DNA of 5,902 bases from Paenibacillus sp. UBA6285 (GTDB lineage Bacteria; Bacillota; Bacilli; Paenibacillales; Paenibacillaceae). The notes below the pieces were generated by a model. That model was given only the letters and a program-made list of their open reading frames with translations. It had not been told where the DNA came from and did no database searches. The position numbers and the translations under genes are program-made. Of the stretch, positions 5,381 through 5,902 are shown in pieces; position 1 is the stretch's first letter, and each line of letters opens with the position of its first letter. Location of the stretch: assembly GCA_002438345.1 (NCBI GenBank), contig DJUJ01000006.1, forward strand, positions 32,836 through 38,737, read 5' to 3'.

Positions 5381-5902
5381 ATGGAACAACAAGACTTCAT
5401 CGGAAGAGAAGCGGTAGCGTCCAAACGTAAGCAATATTTCTATCCTTGTACACAGCATTTTTATCGTGATGCGCCTCAGCTTGTTCGTGGTTCAATGCAG
5501 TTTGTTTATGATGAGAAGGGTAAGTCCTATACGGATTTCTTCGCGGGTGTATCCGTAGTCGCTTGTGGTCACTGTAATCCAGCCATAACGGTACGTACGA
5601 TTGAACAACTGCAGCAGCTGCAGCATACAACAACTATCTATCTAACTCAACCGAGTGTAGATTTGGCTGAACGTTTGGAAGAAGTTATGCCGGGCGGGTT
5701 ACGCCGGACCTTCTTCGTTAACAGTGGCTCTGAAGCTAATGAGGGAGCACTGCTGCTCGCCCGGATGTATACGGGACGTAAAGGGTTCATTGCGCTGGAG
5801 AGCGGCCTACACGGCCGTACCAATCTAACGATGAGTGTGACAGGCCTGCCTATGTGGCGTACCGATAAATACTTGGATCATGACGTCGAGTTTATTCCTC
5901 GC
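5381..5902 (+). CDS. Class-III PLP-dependent aminotransferase, 5' part only
   Basis: The first 174 codons of a gene cut by the right edge; full members of the family are about 400-460 residues. The fragment shows the N-terminal part of fold-type I, class-III aminotransferases (ornithine, GABA, beta-alanine and alanine-glyoxylate 2 groups): a DEKGKSYTDFFAG strand-and-turn (44-56), GHCNP (63-67), the phosphate-binding NSGSEANE (114-121) and HGRT (144-147). The catalytic PLP lysine would lie beyond the edge and cannot be checked. The residue before HG is leucine (L143), where many class-III enzymes have an aromatic residue that stacks on the PLP ring; phenylalanine or tyrosine is usual there. 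The general tone is closest to AGXT2-like or beta-alanine/pyrimidine-degradation enzymes, but substrate cannot be assigned from this part. The 97-nt gap with a palindrome before it suggests independent control from the ECF genes. Confidence 0.88.
   Translation, partial: MEQQDFIGREAVASKRKQYFYPCTQHFYRDAPQLVRGSMQFVYDEKGKSYTDFFAGVSVVACGHCNPAITVRTIEQLQQLQHTTTIYLTQPSVDLAERLEEVMPGGLRRTFFVNSGSEANEGALLLARMYTGRKGFIALESGLHGRTNLTMSVTGLPMWRTDKYLDHDVEFIPR

Noticed and set aside
5397..5633. Reverse-strand open frame of 78 codons inside the aminotransferase gene
   Set aside because: The forward frame has unmistakable class-III aminotransferase motifs; the reverse translation is low-complexity and resembles nothing.
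1..5902. Mobile element, CRISPR array, tRNA or riboswitch
   Set aside because: No terminal inverted repeats, transposase or integrase, spaced repeats, cloverleaf or known riboswitch core was seen; the window is almost fully coding.

Overview
The window looks like a stretch of Bacillota (Firmicutes) chromosome, most likely from Paenibacillus or a close relative. This rests on strong GGAGG-type ribosome binding sites, tightly overlapping genes, and protein sequences that read like Paenibacillus homologues; it is a judgement by eye, without a database search. All recognised genes are on the + strand and almost all of the sequence is coding. I see no RNA genes, mobile elements, CRISPR arrays or rho-independent terminator.

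Layout. Positions 1-212 hold the 3' end of a NusG domain II (DUF1312) protein, an EetA-like extracytoplasmic domain with conserved cysteines. It overlaps a 185-residue integral membrane protein of the Gx transporter / Hpre_diP_synt_I family (196-753, EetB-like). A complete energy-coupling factor (ECF) module follows: two ATPases, EcfA1 (783-1637) and EcfA2 (1628-2530), and the membrane coupling protein EcfT (2523-3314), joined by 8-10 nt overlaps. After a 43-nt gap comes a 641-residue U32-family protein (3358-5283) with a four-cysteine cluster, probably an iron-sulfur hydroxylase-type enzyme rather than a true protease. After a further 97-nt gap, which contains a short perfect palindrome, a PLP-dependent class-III aminotransferase begins at 5381 and runs off the right edge.

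How the genes may work together. The first five genes look like one transcription unit. In Listeria, a NusG_II protein (EetA), a Gx-type membrane protein (EetB) and an EcfT paralogue (FmnA) belong to the flavin-based extracellular electron transfer / extracytosolic flavinylation system. Finding the same families packed together here, with their own pair of ATPases, suggests a dedicated transporter, plausibly for a flavin or quinone-related molecule, or a redox module using ECF parts. That role is inferred from family and neighbourhood. The flavinylation genes themselves (ApbE, FMN-binding proteins) are not in the window and would have to lie upstream. The U32 gene may be co-transcribed by read-through; the aminotransferase is probably a separate unit.
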